Shown piece by piece: positions 1-12,585 of a stretch of 64,000 nucleotides of DNA (the first letter of the stretch is position 1; every line of letters begins with the position of its first letter). The stretch comes from Verticillium longisporum. Lineage: Eukaryota; Ascomycota; Sordariomycetes; Glomerellales; Plectosphaerellaceae. Made by a program: the position numbers and the translations under genes. Location: the NCBI GenBank assembly GCA_019188255.1, contig JAETXT010000007.1:2356001-2420000 (forward strand), given 5' to 3'. The notes under the pieces are model-generated. The model ran no database searches. It was given only the letters and a program-made list of their open reading frames with translations, and had not been told where the DNA came from.

Positions 1-432
1 TAACGCCATTGTCGCGGCCCGGTGTGTGTGTGTGTGCGCGTGTGGTGCAGGTACGAAAGCAGACGATCGCGATGGTTGTCGTGGTGGTGGATAGGCAATC
101 TGGCAAGTCTCCCTGGTCGACTTTCGGGTGGGAGAGCTTAGCTTGGAGTGTCCACTGCATTTCGACTTTGGAAATCTGTCGCGTACGGCTGCCGGCCGTT
201 GACCCCTGTCCAGGCACGCCGCAGCGCCCAATCACATGGCTTCGCCCCGCAGCCTCGAACGCTGTCCCTCACGTGAAATCCTTCAGCCTTGTCTTGACTT
301 TTTGGGGCGCGACAACGACAAGCTCCATCGACCAACGTCTGTCTGGTGGTCCACTGTCGCATTGCCCATCGCGCAGCACAGCATTCGACTTCTCCCGAAA
401 GCCAACCACGCGCTCCAAGCCAGCCAGTCAAG
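1..432. promoter_or_regulatory. Upstream region of the U1-C gene
   Basis: No gene is supported here. A short alternating GT/GC tract lies at about 21-45. The rest is the likely promoter and 5' untranslated region of the U1-C gene, whose start codon is at 433. The open frames crossing this stretch have no recognisable protein features. Confidence 0.5.
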
Positions 433-1350
433 ATGCCCAAGTGTAAGTCTTGAAATACCCCCATTCGTATGATCTATGCTGACCGTTTTGCAGTCTTTTG
501 TATGTCCCTACGCATGCACTGCCCAGGCTTCCCTCTCCTCTTGATTCGCGACTGACCCTCAACACAGGTGACTATTGCGATGTCTACCTCACGCACGACT
601 CCATGAGTGTGCGGAAGGCGCACAACAGCGGTCGAAACCATCTGCGAAACGTTGTCGACTACTACCAACGTACGACCCCCTTGCGCACCTGACACCCCCT
701 CCCACCACGTAGCTAACGCGTTCGTTCCCTTGCCATAGAAATCGGCCACGAGAAGGCCCAATCCGTCATCGACTCCATCACCTCCTCCTACGCTGCCGAA
801 GGCCAAGCCCACGCCAACCCCATGCTGCCGCAGAACCAGCCAGGGCAGGGCTGCCCCCCGCCGGCCTTCCCCTTGCCAGGAGGTACGTGAACCTGTCCCC
901 CGTTCTTCGCCTCCCCAGGCGCCAGAGAGCAGCAAGACCCAGCTGACACCGACCGACACAGGCATCCCCCCTCCCGGCTTCCCCGGCGCGCCGCCTTTCC
1001 CGCAGGGCATGATCCCACGTAAGTCGCACCGCACCGTTCGCCGTTTCCCGAAACCAAGCCTGACCCAGTCCAACCCAGCTCCTGGCCCTCCCGGCGGCGG
1101 CCTGCCGCCTCCCCCCTTCCCGCCCCCGGTCGCCTACGGCGCACCCATGCCCCCGCCCGTCGGCCTGCCCTTCCCGCCCCCAGGCGGCCTGCCCTTCCCA
1201 CCACCCGGTGCTGCTGGCGCCGGCGGCCTGCCGCCCAACTTCCCGCCGTTCCCCGGCATGCCTGGCGCGCCTCCCGGCGGCTTCCCCGGAGGACCGCCAC
1301 CACCGCCTGGTGGCGGGTTCCCTGGCGCGCCGGGACAGGACAGGCGGTGA
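433..1350 (+). CDS. U1 small nuclear ribonucleoprotein C (U1-C/Yhc1), six exons
   Basis: U1-C is the U1 snRNP subunit that stabilises pairing of U1 snRNA with the 5' splice site in the nucleus. My model has exons 433-442, 494-499, 568-669, 739-882, 962-1018 and 1079-1350, all with GT-AG introns. They sum to 591 nt, or 196 aa. The start reads MPKFFCDYC and gives the family's matrin-type zinc finger with ligands C6, C9, H24 and H30, then a conserved helix (NVVDYYQ, IGHEKAQ). The C-terminal half is rich in Pro and Gly, as in fungal U1-C. The first coding exon is 10 nt and the second only 6 nt (TCTTTT, encoding the two Phe before C6). Skipping the 6-nt exon keeps the frame. Identification is very secure, and the microexon is needed to obtain the conserved N-terminus. 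Confidence 0.95.
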
Positions 1351-2081
1351 GATGGGCGCGGGTTGCCTCTGTTTTCCAGAAGGTTTACATGAACGCGATG
1401 GGGAATACGGTGTTTTCTCCGTGATTACAGTCGGGCTGGCGTTTTTGGTGTTTGGCGTGGAATTCATTTACCAACGAGGCGGGAATAGCATGGCCCGTGC
1501 CAAGACAATACTCTTCTGCTGAGAACGCATATGGGGTCGTGTCTGCTTCCTCGGACAAAGACGTGCCTGACATGCGTCTTTGGCTTGTAGTTCACGACCA
1601 GCAGTGTTCGCACACTCTGTTCGCGAAATACAGTAAATAGAAAGCAGATGTCTGGCTGGCACATCGTGTCTGCGCAATTGAGCAAAAGTTCACATTCAAC
1701 CAGAGCTCGTGCTGAAACAGAGCGAATTGCGTGGTATCATGTCATGGCAGTGTCTAAGTGTACATGTGATGAGAGCCAGCTCCACGCATCGCATCGTAAG
1801 TCATCATGGTCATAGCCGCATGGCGCCCAGCACAAACCAGACACGGGTCGTCATGCCTAGAAACAAGAAGAAGAAAAACATGATCTCCTCCAGAAACAGA
1901 TCGGCTCAAATCTCAAATACGTCCAAAGCAATCCGTATACCCAGTCCTGTAGCAGCAAAATCCCGTGTCCCTGCACCAGTCATCAATCGTCAAGGCGAGG
2001 CAGCACTCGCTGTCGACCATCATGTCACCTTTGCAACTCTCACGTCCTCGAGATTTTCCAGGCCTCATCCTCCATATACGC
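1351..2081. other. Convergent intergenic region, no gene seen
   Basis: This lies between the 3' ends of the U1-C gene (+) and the next gene (-). It is AT-richer than its surroundings and holds only short open frames without protein features. It probably contains both 3' untranslated regions. Confidence 0.6.
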
Positions 2082-5000
2082 CTAGTTCTCAGTCACCTCC
2101 CGGTGGCTGCGCTGACTGCCGCTCCGTACTACTTCTCCCACGCCGTCCCGCACCTCTCTGGGACCACTGATCTTCTGCCGCAGCTCATGCGTGCGCCTTT
2201 CTCTTCTGCGCTCGCTTAGCCGTCTGGGCAAGCCCTGTATTTCCTCGATAGTGTGCGATACGGAGAATCGCCGCCTCGGGGTCGATGGCGTCTCTCCTCT
2301 CGGGCGGCCACGAGCGGGCCACAAAAACCTCGAAGAAGAGGTACCGTCGGATGTGTAGGGTCGGTCCGACTGGCGCGGGATCGACTCCGCGCTCTTCCGG
2401 CGTCGTACGACGCGCAAGTTGCCGCTCGGTGTACGACGGATAATGCGTCGGTCAAGTCCGTCCTCGCCTGACCAAGAACGGTAGCCATGTTGGTCGCGCT
2501 GTGGTAAGATAGCAAATGTCCGTTTCATCCGTGCACTCAGGCTCCGTTGTGGACCCGGTCGCTTGCGATTGGCTTCGTAGTAGTACTCTTCGTCATCGAT
2601 ATCTCGAACGTAGTTGTCTCCTTCGTCGTCGGCATAGGCTGGTCTCCAGAAGGGATGCAGCTTGCTACCATCTGCGGGTGGGTCGTCAATGTTCGGGTAC
2701 GGCGAGTCTCTAGCAAGTGGCTCTGTACTCGCATCCCTTCGGTTACTGCGCGAAAGAGATAGGGTGCGCGTGAGGAATCCAGGCCGAGCCGTCTTTGGAG
2801 GGTAAGCTTCCGAGGTGCGTCGATGTTGGAGCAATGCCCTCCGCACCAGAGACATGCTTCGCTTGGGGGGCTTTTCATCCTCCTCCATCGCCTCAAAGTA
2901 ATTGCCTCGCATCTCCTGGCGTTCGTGGAATGGCGTCAGCCCTGACGGTGTGGCAGGGATGAATTGAATAGCTGGAAGCGTCGGCGGCACTGGAGGGGCG
3001 CGTGGATTCTTGAGCGGTGAGTCAACTTGTTCAAGCGCAAGCTGTGTCTGCGGTGGTGTCACGGGGACTGAGCCGCCCGGAGAGGTTGTGACGATTTTCG
3101 GTCTTGCTGGGGCTGCGCCGGGCATCTCAGGTGCAAGGTCGTTGTTCTCTGTGGCAGCTCTGTCTTGAAACGCATCTCCATCGTCATTTGGTTTCACAGC
3201 GTGATGGACCATGAGCAAAGACGAGTTTTGATGAGGGTAGATGCTGACAGCAAGAGCTTCTGAGACCTCAGCAGCAGTTCCAAAACTTCCATTCGTGTCC
3301 AGGGAAGCGACTGAAAAAGGTGTGTTCTGGTGTGACAATCTCTTGCCGCTATACGACTCGGCGTCGGGCCGGTGCACATTTGGACGAGCATGCATGTAAT
3401 CTTCCTGCGCTGAGAAGAATGAAGGGGTCTTTTTAGATCTGTCGAGACCATTCTGTCCTCCGGGGTCAAGCGCTGCTGGACTGCATTGTGTGCTCTGAGG
3501 CTTTCCGCTGTCATTGACCCAGCGCGTGAAGTGTTGCGGCTTGTTGGGGCTGACAGAGATGAGGATCTCGCCGGGATGGCAGGAGGATAATCAATAGTTC
3601 TTTGATCAGATCCGTCAGATTCCGACATGGTCCATCGTCTGCGGGAAGGCCTATCAAACAGGGGTGTCAAGTCATGACTTTTAGCAGCGTTCACCCGCTG
3701 CACCGAGTTTACACTCAGACTGCGTCGGGTCCGATGGCTGCTCGTTGATCTCAGAGAAGGCGTCCGGCTGGATCTGTTGGATGATCTCCGGTCAGGTACA
3801 ACGACGACCGGGATTCCTCCATTCTTCCACACCTCGCGGCGAGCTTTGTTGCTTGACATGGAGTTGTGGGTCGTCGCAGACGTGTGACTCTCACGGCGTG
3901 AATCAGGTGGCCGGCTAGCTGGTGGCTGCTGTCTGGTTTCTTCGAGTCGGATTGCAGAACTAGGGGCAGAACTTCCCGGTGATTGATCAGAGAGTGAATC
4001 TCGCAAGGTTCCTCGTTTCCTCATATGGCGCAGAGTCTGTTGTCGCTGAGGCGGCGAGGGTGTGTCGACCAAGATCGCCTCAACGACTGTGGACACACTT
4101 GACTTTGCAGACATTCCGGAAAACCTCCTGTGATCTGGGGCGCTAGAGCTTTCTGACGCTGCCGGTTTCGACCTTGCAAGTTTTCTTTCGGGTGAATGTT
4201 TGGCAACTGGGTGTGTCGTCATTCTGTCATGTAACGGTACGGCTCGAAGCGCTTTGGTGGCATTAGAAGGAGAGATCAGGTCATCATCGAAAACCTCGTT
4301 TCCGTGTTCGCTCAGACGAGGAGTATGCGGCGTTTCCGGCGTTTTGCGCGTTTTCCTCACCATGACATGTCTGCCTAGGTTGTCGTCCCATTCTTTTTCC
4401 ACTTCATTGGGCGATTCCCACCCAGCGTCAAATTTGATGAACTCTCCTTTCGTTCTCGGTGTCAGGCTGTCGTCGGTCTTGGGGTCAAAGTCGAGTCCGA
4501 GTCCGATGCCGCCCAGCTGCGACGCTTTCTTAACCTTGTGTTGTGAAATCTGCCGAACGGTAGTCTGCGATGTACGTGGAGATGGTAGACTCGGTCGTAC
4601 AGTGGACTTGCAGTCATCTTCGGACGAATATGGCTCTTCCCTGGCCGTACGAAAGGACTCGGTTCGAGACTCTGACGTAGTGGGTTTTGAAATGGAGCGA
4701 TCACCAAAGACGGGCCGCAATGCCTTGGGGCGAGTGGCTGGTTGAGGGGGTGTCACGTCAGGTGTTGGGGGACTCTGCTGATTCTGGGGCGTCGTGGGTC
4801 TTTCGAGATGCGTCGAGGCCTTTTCGAGGCTCTGAGAGGGTGTTGCAGGGTCCGTCGGGCTGTGCAGCTGTATGGAGTGACTACTTGAAGAGGTTCGCGA
4901 GGGGGGGGGGGCGTCGGAGGCATGACGGGGCCACTTCGAATCCGTCTTGACTGGTGCTTCAGGGTAGGCGAATTTGGCGACTGCGAAGTCTTCTTACGCG

Positions 5001-5178
5001 ATTGCGCATCGCTCGAGCTGAGGGTACGCCTTGCTTGCGAAGATCGCTGATCGTTGACTGTCTTCCCAGCATTCTCTCTTTGCCTCGACGGATGAGGGAG
5101 CACCTTGTGCTTCTTGAAGTTCCTTCGTCTTGATAACTCCTCCTCGGTCGTATCGTGATTTGGAGGTCGTGATGTCAT
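2082..5178 (-). CDS. Conserved fungal low-complexity protein of unknown function, frame broken twice in C runs
   Basis: I cannot assign a function. The gene reads as one long protein rich in Ser, Pro and Arg. It has a basic N-terminus (RRRNFKKHKVLPHPSRQR), Ser/Thr-rich disordered stretches, a conserved-looking block (QNTPFSVASLDTNGSFG, then SEALAVSIYPHQNSSLLMV) and a basic C-terminal segment ending in a VRDGVGEVVR-like motif. It is spread over three frames. The first change is at the 11-base G run 4901-4911 (C run in the transcript), the second at or near GGG 3573-3575. Adding one C at each gives a single frame of 1032 aa that divides exactly into codons. I chose the ATG at 5178 (MTSRPPNHD...); an in-frame ATG at 5256 is possible. 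Around 3200-3600 two frames both look coding, so the exact second switch point, or a small intron there, is uncertain. Confidence 0.7.
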
Positions 5179-8100
5179 CGTGGGCGAAAATATTAGGTTT
5201 GCAGCAGCTGTCATGCTGGGAACTGCTATTGTGTCGTCGGTTGAGGGTAGGAACAATGACGAGCGGCCTCGGTGATATGTCGATGGCGAAGAGGGTCAGC
5301 GCATGACCCGGTCGAGTAACTCGCGATTATGCCGACAGACTGAGACGTGTTCTTGTTCGCATTCTGGGCAGAACAATCTTGGGACGCGTTTATTCTTCGC
5401 GGGTCGCGCTTGTCGCAAAATGGACGTTGGTGAGCAGGTGCGAGAGGGTATTTACAAGGGCAAGCTGAACGGCGAGGGCGGCGGCGGAAATTGTTGCGAG
5501 GATAATTGTGGCGAGGCGTCAAGGGTCTCCTTGTTGAGACATGTGGTGGACAAGTGGCAGGGCCAGTGTTTCGTGGTCGAGGTTAATGTCAGTCGAGGCG
5601 AGTCGCGGTCTCGAGGGTAGCAAGGAAGCAACAGAGTCAAACCCAATGCAGGCGGGCGTGCAGCAGCCCAGTGCCACGTCGATGTGCTTGGAAGAATGGC
5701 GGTCTCCCATGAACAAGACGCAGGTCTGTCCGTGTTCGCGAAGAACCCAGGTTGAATGAAGGTGGGCAAGACACAACAGCAAGGACGATTTCCAGTGTAG
5801 GGATGACGCCCTTTGTGGTTGGTTCGGCCGCAGCAGGACGGGGATTCGACGGCACGGTCCCGCTGAAAGACCGCGTCAAGGCTTATACTAGTTGCCGTGT
5901 CTCTTGGACTCGAGGGAAACAAAGCGCTTGCTTCTACTGGCAGTGCGTCATGTCGTTGATCGCGAAGGCGTGCATGTGTCCGAGGTGTTCGAGGCAACAG
6001 CTGGACGAGGCAAAGGGACGGCTTGATTGGTAGGAAGCGGTGGGGGAGGACAGGGACGCAGAGAGGACAGGGACGCAGACACACAATACAATGTGAACCA
6101 CCTGTACGACAAGTCGAGTTTGCTGGATCAAGAAGAACGACAAGTGTGGTAGCAGCTTCGGGGGTGCTGTCTGACTTGCCTGGCTGATCTGGGCAATGCC
6201 CTGGCCATCGCAGTCATGATGACAAGTGGGTAGCCTGGATAAGGTAGCCTGGAGGGGGGGGAGGGGCGGGCGGCAGGCGGGCGGGCACTGGGGGCGAGGG
6301 GCGGGCTTTGAAGGGACGGCCTTGGAAGGAGGGACCCAATAGAGGACGGCGATGTGCAGTTGGGGGTCCATCCTTCCTGCCATCGCTCCCACTGCGAGCA
6401 TGGCAAGCATGGTCCATCCTTTCCTGCCTTCCAGAATTCATCCCAAGTCCCACTACCAGACTCCTACCAAACCCGCACAATGATCCTTGGCATCAGACTA
6501 CCTACCAACAGTTTGGTCGATGAACCAGTCTCCCTGACCACGATACAGGCCGCCACCACAGACAAACTCCTAGACCGACTTCTTCCCGACCTGGCCTCGA
6601 CTGTTGCGACGCGCATCTGCCGTTGCAAATTGTTTCTGGAATACCGCCCTCTCCTTTAGGACCGTCCTCCGCCGGTGCTACCTTGTACTCCCTTGTTCTT
6701 GAGCAAAAGCACCACAGTAGTCCGCAGAGTCATGCTGCGCCAAGTCCATGCAGGAGGACAGCGGCCTTGCAGTGGCCTCGACTTTGGATGCACCGGTACC
6801 AGCGCCATCGCCATCAGTTGACCAACGAGACGGCCGAACACCTGCCGACCTGCTTTTCTCTTCAGACAGGCCTGCACGCCCGGCATATGCATTCTGCGCT
6901 CTAGGACGAATCAGATGTCAAATTAGCTCTAGGCCCAGCAAGCCCAACACTGGGTGGGCAGGTAGGCGAGCCTCCCAGCCTCCAACTTTCTCACCACGCC
7001 GGCTCCCCGCGTCCGCCGATCAGACTGGTCCAACCCCCTCACGACACCAAAAGGGCTGCGCTATTACCTGAGCTAAGGTACCTAGGTAGCCCACTGAGAG
7101 AGGCGCGGATTGTCCCGCGCGGCCGCATGTCCCCTCCTCTTGACAAACCCTACAGAAGGCGTTGCTCTTGCGTCGTAAGCATTCACTGTCCCAATCCCCA
7201 TTAGCCCATGCGCAGGACTTTGCCTACCATCGTGACAGTTGCTTGGCTAGTTTCTTGATTGCTGCACCCGTTTGTGAGCGTCCACAGCCCACCGAGTGCC
7301 AGGACTGGGCCCTTCCGACATCCCTCTTTTCTGCAGTCTCTTGCCTGCCCTACAAGCCAACGTTCTAGACTGGCAGCTTTGCCTGTAAGCCGTGCCGCGT
7401 GCAGATTGCACGCAACCAAGGACAACGCTGTGCGCTGGAATGTTGCGTGTTGAGAAAGGCCTTGTCGCAATCAGATCGTCCTGGAAACAATCGCCTGTAT
7501 CTGGAACATCAAGATTCCAGCGTTGCACCCGTGTTCACGGGCGACAAGGAAGCCAGTGCTCCAGCTGAATCATCCGCAATAACCTTTCATAGCCGAGTTT
7601 CTATTTCCGTCACTCACGAACGACCGAGTCTTTCGCCGATGCTAGAGCAGCACCGTGCTATTGCAAACTCAGCCCACTCTGCCTTTCGCCAGAATCCGAA
7701 CCCCGACACGATCGATCCGGAGAGTACAGTACTCTGACGATTATGTCCGCCGCAGCGCCACCCAGTTGGAAGTTATCAACAGGCTTCGCGTGATTCAGAC
7801 CTCTCGCCATGGGTCGGATGCGACAATGATGGGGCCTTCAGCCCATTGCTGCCTCTGACGTATTGGGCCGCGACTCTCGTGTTTTGAGGGGGGCCTCCAA
7901 GCGGCGCACACGACATCTGGCAGTACGGCACTTGGGGCCAGTCATTCACAGCACCACCATTCGTCATCAACCAGAGGGTGCCCCATCGATTGTGGCTTGG
8001 GTTTTGCCGATCAAGTCCCATCGGTTTCCTTGTCTCAGCCTCGGAAGGGCAACGGCCCAGCTTTTGCAGTGACAAGCATGTTCCCGTTGGCCTCAAACCC

Positions 8101-8852
8101 TGGCAACCAGTACTATGATCATTCCGCAAACAGCACCAACAAAAAAAAAAGAAAGAAAGAAAAAAAGGATTGGTGGTGTCACTTTTGACCTCATCAAAAT
8201 TTTCCCTTTCTGCACTTCACTTGTCTAGCCACATGGGTATTCACCAGCTGTCTGGGTCGACTAAACTGGTGAAGTAGAAGTGTGGGTGAAAGGGGAGAAA
8301 GTGCGCTAAGCCCCGATCCGGCGTGACCTCGTGCCGCCACAGAGGAACACCACTCGGCCGTCGCCGGCTGAGGTAGGCATACGATGGCCTCCCGTCAGCC
8401 AGCTCGTATCCATATTTGTCCCACAGCTGGTCTAAACCCGTCATGTTAGTGGTTACCGAGACCAGCGGTAGCGCGTGCCTTGCAGAAAGCCATCGGCGAA
8501 AACGACCCGACTGCAAACCCAGCCACGGGAGATCATCGCCTTACCACGACGCCTCCTCCTCCTCCAACCGGGGTGGCCGTCCGATGCTTCTGCTGACCAC
8601 AGTGAACATGGCTCAGTCTTACCCACGCCACCACTGCTTCCGGGCTGGAGGCTTCTCGCGGCCTCGCTACCTAGTATATAGAGCCAAGTTGTGTCCGCTT
8701 GACCCTCCTCACATGTTGCACAGCACCAGCATCAACAATCACGTTCACCAATCGACCTTAGGGTTTCCTCAACTGACTTACAAGTGATCAACCACTCACT
8801 CCATCACATCACCCCTGCCCTACACCGTTGTGTCAGTAGACCGATCTGCACA
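5179..8852. other. 3.7 kb divergent intergenic region
   Basis: This region separates two divergently oriented genes and should hold both promoters. I see no supportable gene. Visible features are a G-rich tract near 6247-6310, a CCTAGGTA-like motif near 7080, and a purine tract (A-rich with GAAAG units) at about 8142-8168. The longest open frames are antisense or out-of-phase runs without domains. Confidence 0.5.
8671..8680 (+). promoter_or_regulatory. Putative TATA box of the GPI-protein gene
   Basis: The sequence CTAGTATATA lies about 175 nt upstream of the ATG at 8853. It is followed by CT- and CA-rich sequence typical of a fungal 5' untranslated region. The assignment rests on sequence resemblance only. 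Confidence 0.4.
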
Positions 8853-9627
8853 ATGAAGGCCGCTGCTTCCATTATCCTCGCCGCCTCGGCCTTGGCCACG
8901 GCTCAAGTCACATAGTACGTTCCGCCCTTTATTCCACGCCTAACTGTCATGACTAATGCCCTACAGTAACGAGACAACTGGTGTCTTCACCTGTGCCGAG
9001 CCGAATGTTGCATACTGCGCCGGTGACTCTCTGGGAACTGACATCATAATCCGGTGTAACGGTGCCTCCATCGGGCAGCCCGGCCGATGCACCAACAACC
9101 TTGCCGGTCAGCCACCTATCGGCGTCAACCCCGCCCTCTGTTTCCAGACGTCCAAGACCTCGGGTGACGCTGCCTGCGAGAAGAACTGCATCGTCTACCC
9201 AGAGGACGGCTCCAAGCCATTCACTCTGTCCGCCGACCAGTGCAAGCAGTCGGGCTCCGGCAGCAACAGCACTACCACCACGACGGCCCCCATCGTACCG
9301 TCGACAACAAGCGACTGCGCCAGCACCTCCGTGTACCACCACAGCAACAGCACCAGGCTGTATCCTCCAGTTCCTTACCCTACCAACACTAAGCACTTCC
9401 CGCCTCATCCTCGCCCTACAAATGGCACCAACCCGTCTTACCTCCCCACACCCCCCAACGACACGCCATATCCCACAAGTGTTCACAACAACGCCACCAA
9501 CGTTCCCGTCAGGCCAACGGGCACGAGCACCAACACCCCTCCCGACTCTGTTCCTACCGCTGGCGCGGCTCGGAACGGTATTGGTGCTCTAGCCCTCGCG
9601 TTGGTGGCAGCCGTCTACTTCCTCTAA
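8853..9627 (+). CDS. Secreted cysteine-rich, probably GPI-anchored protein
   Basis: Two exons, 8853-8914 and 8967-9627, join through a GTACGT...CTACAG intron and give 240 aa. The first 18 or so residues (MKAAASIILAASALATAQ) form a clear signal peptide. Residues about 20-120 carry eight cysteines in a compact domain. A Ser/Thr/Pro/Asn-rich stalk with several N-glycosylation sequons follows (NST, NGT, NDT, NAT). The C-terminus is a short hydrophobic tail (GALALALVAAVYFL) after small residues, as expected for GPI attachment. I do not recognise the Cys domain. The layout fits a cell-wall or surface protein, and an effector-like role is possible but unproven. Confidence 0.85.
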
Positions 9628-10144
9628 GCTCGGTTGGCATTCGTTGACAAACCTAATTTACAACACTTAATACATAATACTCGACATTTGGTTGGCGCCT
9701 TTCGCACGGTGTTGCCAGAGGTGTCTTGAATAGATGCACATACTGCTGCGGCGTTTTAGGATTTAGAGGCATGGCTACTTGGCCAGTCGGGATGCAGGGC
9801 GTTTCGGCTCGACATACGGCAAGGATTCCGGCGAGGCATCCTGATCATATAGACTTAATTAAACTACATCTCAAGTTGAATGTAGCCTGACACAACCAAT
9901 TGTGAGCACTGCAGAATGAACGTGAGAACCCAGGTTTGTCTAGATGGATGAGAAGAGTCAACATTGAGCCACATATTTCAAGACCAGTCAAGGCGACATG
10001 AAGCAGCATCAAGTATGAGTATTGTGACGAAGAAGGTGATGAGACAACACTCCCGTCTTCAAATTCAGGGTATCGTATTGCATCTTCGTGGCCAAAGAGA
10101 CGCGAGACGCCGCCCACCTGCCCGCCTTTCGCCAGGAGACGCCG
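9628..10144. other. Short convergent intergenic region
   Basis: This lies between two convergent 3' ends. It is AT-richer than the flanking exons and shows no open frame worth reporting. Both 3' untranslated regions probably lie here. Confidence 0.6.
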
Positions 10145-10789
10145 CTACGCCGTCTCGTCCCTCCACCACTGCTCAAAAACCCTCAGCCTCTCCGTCCGCT
10201 CGGCCGCCAGGCGCCTGCCAGCCTCCGTCTTCATCATGCCCTCGATCCGCAGCAACTTCTCCTCAAAGTGGTCTATCGCCCCCTGGAGTCCCCGGCCCCC
10301 GCCCTTGGCGCCGCCAAAGGTGAAGCAGCGACCCACGCCGACGGCGCCGATGGCATCGAGCCGGTCGGCGTCCTGCACGACGGCGAGCTCCGGGACGCGC
10401 GCGAGCAGGGCGACAACGGCGGTCTGGTCCTTGACCTCGGAGGAGTAGCTGACACCGAGGCAGATGGTCTGGATCTCGGCGGCCAGGGCTTCGGGGGCGC
10501 CGCGCTCGAGGAGGACGTCGTGGACGAGGCGCGTGTGGTCCTGGCCTGGCTGGAGGTACTTCTTGTCGCCGACGTCGTGGAGGAGGGCGGCGAGGGTGAT
10601 TTTGCGGAGGGAGAGGGCCGGGTTGCTGGCTGCGGTGGTGGGGTCGTTGTAGATCTTGTGGGCGAGGGCGAGGACGCGGAGGATGTGCGACCAGTCGTGC
10701 GAGGCGTCGTAGTTGGACATGTAGTCTCTAACGTAGGCTGCTGCGGCGGTGACGAGAGTGTCGTCTGCGAAGAGATCGAGGGCGTTCAT
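10145..10789 (-). CDS. HD-domain phosphohydrolase
   Basis: A single-exon gene of 214 aa. It has the metal-binding pattern of HD phosphohydrolases: first His in HDWSHILRV (H35), the HD pair in LLHDVGD (H71, D72), and the last Asp in the QDADRLDAIG segment near residue 140. Size and spacing match the small YedJ/YpgQ-like HD proteins, which hydrolyse phosphate esters of nucleotides or related small molecules in the cytosol. The substrate cannot be told from sequence. The C-terminus after residue 185 is a charged helix (RRLAAERTERLRVFEQWW). The frame is intact, with strong GC bias at third positions, which also opens a long meaningless antisense frame. Confidence 0.9.
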   Translation of the reverse strand: MNALDLFADDTLVTAAAAYVRDYMSNYDASHDWSHILRVLALAHKIYNDPTTAASNPALSLRKITLAALLHDVGDKKYLQPGQDHTRLVHDVLLERGAPEALAAEIQTICLGVSYSSEVKDQTAVVALLARVPELAVVQDADRLDAIGAVGVGRCFTFGGAKGGGRGLQGAIDHFEEKLLRIEGMMKTEAGRRLAAERTERLRVFEQWWRDETA

Positions 10790-12524
10790 CTTGGGATATG
10801 TGACAGGAGGGGTTTTGTCAGAGACTGGAGGGTATAGTCTTTAAGCGTCTAGATTGCTGTACGATGTCCGTTGGCCGAGACGTGCCGGATCGAATAGCGT
10901 GCGATCTCAATTTTGTTTTATATCTTGAAAGACCGTTTGACATGTGAGCGCCTCTGCCTTGGCTGATTACCGGTCTGGTACTGAAATGCCGCCAAGATGC
11001 CAGTCAATCGTCGCTGCCTGGAGTTCTGAGTCACTGGCGGACCTGGCTAACCGAGCTTAGAAGGTCGACCGGCCAGACGCGTCGTGGTATTGACGATGGA
11101 GTTGGTCAGGGTTTTGCTCCATCGCGTGGTGAGACGCGAGGTCACGTGACAGACAGGATCTGTGGGTGAAGTGAAGGCCAAGCTCGATGCCGCATCTCTC
11201 ATCACCAGCCCAGTCAGTATATCGACAATCAAGTGGTGGCCCTTTTTCTTCTGGTGTGCCAATTCTGCTGCAGATCGTTGTGACCATCGGAAGCCGTGCA
11301 GGCATTACCGTGACATGAACAGAAAGTTCAGACCAAATGCTGGCTACCTACTGAACAATGAAGTCTCTCGGGTGTATCAGGACTCCCTCGTACCGTCCTT
11401 GATAGTCTCTGCCTTCTATCCCCCGATTTTCTTCTCCATCTACGAGCGAGGCCGGGGCCATCAGACTCCCCTTTCTCGCGCACAGAGGATTGACTCGACC
11501 ACATCTCAGTAGACCTCTTGGTTCCCATGACTCTCCCGGCTGCATCTCAACAGCCGATCGTGCCCGCGTGCAGATCGACGACATTGATGCAGGCACTCGT
11601 TTCTCCATCACGCCAGGTCGACACCGACACCCGCAGTTGGTTCGGTTGCGCTGAAAGTGGATCGCCGTCGAGCGGTGGGCGTCACTGGGTGCTTCGGTGC
11701 CGTGTGACGAAGCTCACATACCCGCCGGAGCTAACGGTCATGGTCTGCATGAAGCCGGACGGCACACCTTGCGCCTGGACCAGTTGAGCAAAAAAACCGA
11801 AAAATCAATAGATCACTCATTCTCCCTTTCTTCAGCTGGGATGGTGGTGGGGAGAGGACAGACATGCGATGCATGGCAGGCTAGAAATGTAAAGTGAATG
11901 CATATCCGTCGTGGTCCGACGAAAGAGGGGGATCGCTCCGAAGTGGCCGAGGGGCAGCGTTCCCCAGCACCACGACCGCTCACCAGGCTCGACCGACGAT
12001 CAGCATTGTGCCAAGCTGGGTACCAGCATGCTATTATTAGTTTGTCTGTGCTCCGTGCGTGGGGCAACAGGACCTGTCAGAACCCCCAATGCTTGACTTC
12101 TCGGTCGACTGTCTTGCGCATCATGGTCGAGAGACACAGCGAACAGATGCTTCCTACCTCTGGTGTGAGCTGAACCAGATATCGAGGTGCTATTTGACAA
12201 CACAAGGGACGTGGGAACCTCGATCTCATCTCATGCTCCGACTCGTGCGATCGTCGTGCCGCTCCAGCACTGACGAGCTGCATAGTGATAGTGGGTGTCG
12301 TGGTGCCTCCAATGAGAAGCGGCCCGGCGGCGGCATGGGACCTGATCACCGTTCGTGACGCAGTCAGTCAATATGTGCCAGGGTGCAGGCGTAAGCCACT
12401 CGGCAACGAGCACAAAGGGAAGGAGAATGGCGCGCATTGGCGCTGTGGTTCGAAGTCGTCGTCGTCGTCGTCGTCGTGGTCAACCTGTTTGCCCGAGTTG
12501 CCATATGGTGGTGGCTCCACAGCA

Positions 12525-12585
12525 CAGCACGCCAGCACGCCAGCACGCCAGCACGCCAGCACGCCAGCACGCCAGCACGCCAGCA
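12525..12585. repeat. 8-bp minisatellite (CAGCACGC)n
   Basis: Seven perfect head-to-tail copies of CAGCACGC and a partial eighth. The unit length is not a multiple of three, and the array lies in non-coding sequence. Confidence 0.95.

Noticed and set aside
2082..5178. Programmed frameshifting as the cause of the broken frames
   Set aside because: Similar breaks occur in five unrelated genes at plain C/G runs of different lengths with no common slippery site, so sequence error is simpler.
10088..10837. 249-codon open frame antisense to the HD protein
   Set aside because: Shadow frame; the minus-strand HD protein has all metal ligands.
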